Shown here: positions 63,878 to 64,000 of the stretch, in pieces
Numbering within the stretch: position 1 is the stretch's first letter
Layout: each line of letters starts with the position of its first letter
DNA from: Pleodorina starrii
Lineage: Eukaryota > Chlorophyta > Chlorophyceae > Chlamydomonadales > Volvocaceae
Length of the DNA: 64,000 bases
Assembly (NCBI GenBank): GCA_030267565.1
Contig: BRXU01000031.1
Coordinates: forward strand, 744,001 to 808,000
Reading direction: 5' to 3'
Notes under the pieces: model-generated
Seen by the model: the letters and a program-made list of their open reading frames with translations, nothing else
Databases searched by the model: none
What the model was told of the DNA's origin: nothing
Program-made: the position numbers and the translations under genes

Positions 63878-64000
63878 CTGCATGCACAAGCTCGTCAAAT
63901 GTATGAACAAACCGTTGACCATACTTATGTCATGAAAAGGACTGCTTGGCCAGGACTGGGCAGGCAGTTCGTGATGCCTTAGTGAGCCCCTTCGGAAGAG

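Overview
The window looks like nuclear DNA of a volvocine or chlamydomonad green alga. It has dense GT-AG introns, extracellular proteins with long Pro/Ser rods, a LINE whose RNase H plus restriction-like endonuclease tail recalls the Dualen/RandI elements of Chlamydomonas, and a short TTTAGGG-like stretch. The assignment is an inference; no ribosomal or organelle sequence is present. Nearly all host coding sequence lies on the minus strand and belongs to one unrecognised family of giant modular proteins.

Gene 1 (24216 down past position 1). It starts with an ATG, a signal peptide and a proline rod (exon S). A fixed series of exons follows, here lettered B, C, D, E, F, G, H, I, J, K0, K and L. 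L carries a second, longer rod, and the series then restarts (B2 to K0-2) and runs off the left edge. All 23 exons join in frame across GT-AG introns (4331 nt, about 1443 residues) with no stop. Exons D, E, F, H, I, J and K0 have the same length in every copy. Each module is Cys-rich, has at least one N-glycosylation sequon in almost every exon, and contains a short plant-type leucine-rich-repeat block (I-J-K0).

Gene 2 (from beyond 64000 down to 26300) is an upstream head-to-tail paralogue. One module (D3 to C3) is followed by a partial second module (H4 to K4) and three 3' exons encoding membrane segments and a Gln-rich cytoplasmic tail ending at 26300. It is badly damaged: a SINE sits in the rod exon, exon K3 is frameshifted, exon C3 has lost its splice donor and now reads TGA, and an inverted D-E-F block lies at 33.0-36.5 kb. 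Together the two genes suggest a family architecture of signal peptide, repeated rod-plus-ectodomain modules, membrane segments and cytoplasmic tail.

The introns are full of mobile DNA. By position: a hAT-like TIR element (0.3-2.1 kb); perfect palindromes (4.7 kb); an AT-armed foldback with a GT-rich centre (7.3-7.9 kb); a miRNA-like hairpin (9.9 kb); tRNA-derived SINEs (10.5, 15.2, 16.5, 29.3, 32.5 and 49.5 kb); five copies of a 1-kb element with GC-rich hairpin ends; a hAT-type MITE family with 8-bp target duplications; the 3' end of an RNH/RLE LINE (36.9-39.9 kb); a 6.1-kb TIR element carrying a 140-bp satellite (40.8-46.9 kb); a 3.7-kb pentamer-rich satellite nested three levels deep (53.5-57.2 kb); a DNA transposon with TAGACGA clusters and a transposase-like C-terminus (58.9-60.8 kb); and a 254-bp TRIM with LTRs, primer-binding site and polypurine tract (62.6-62.8 kb).

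Exon boundaries were derived by hand from frame, phase and conservation between modules. No transcript or database evidence was available.
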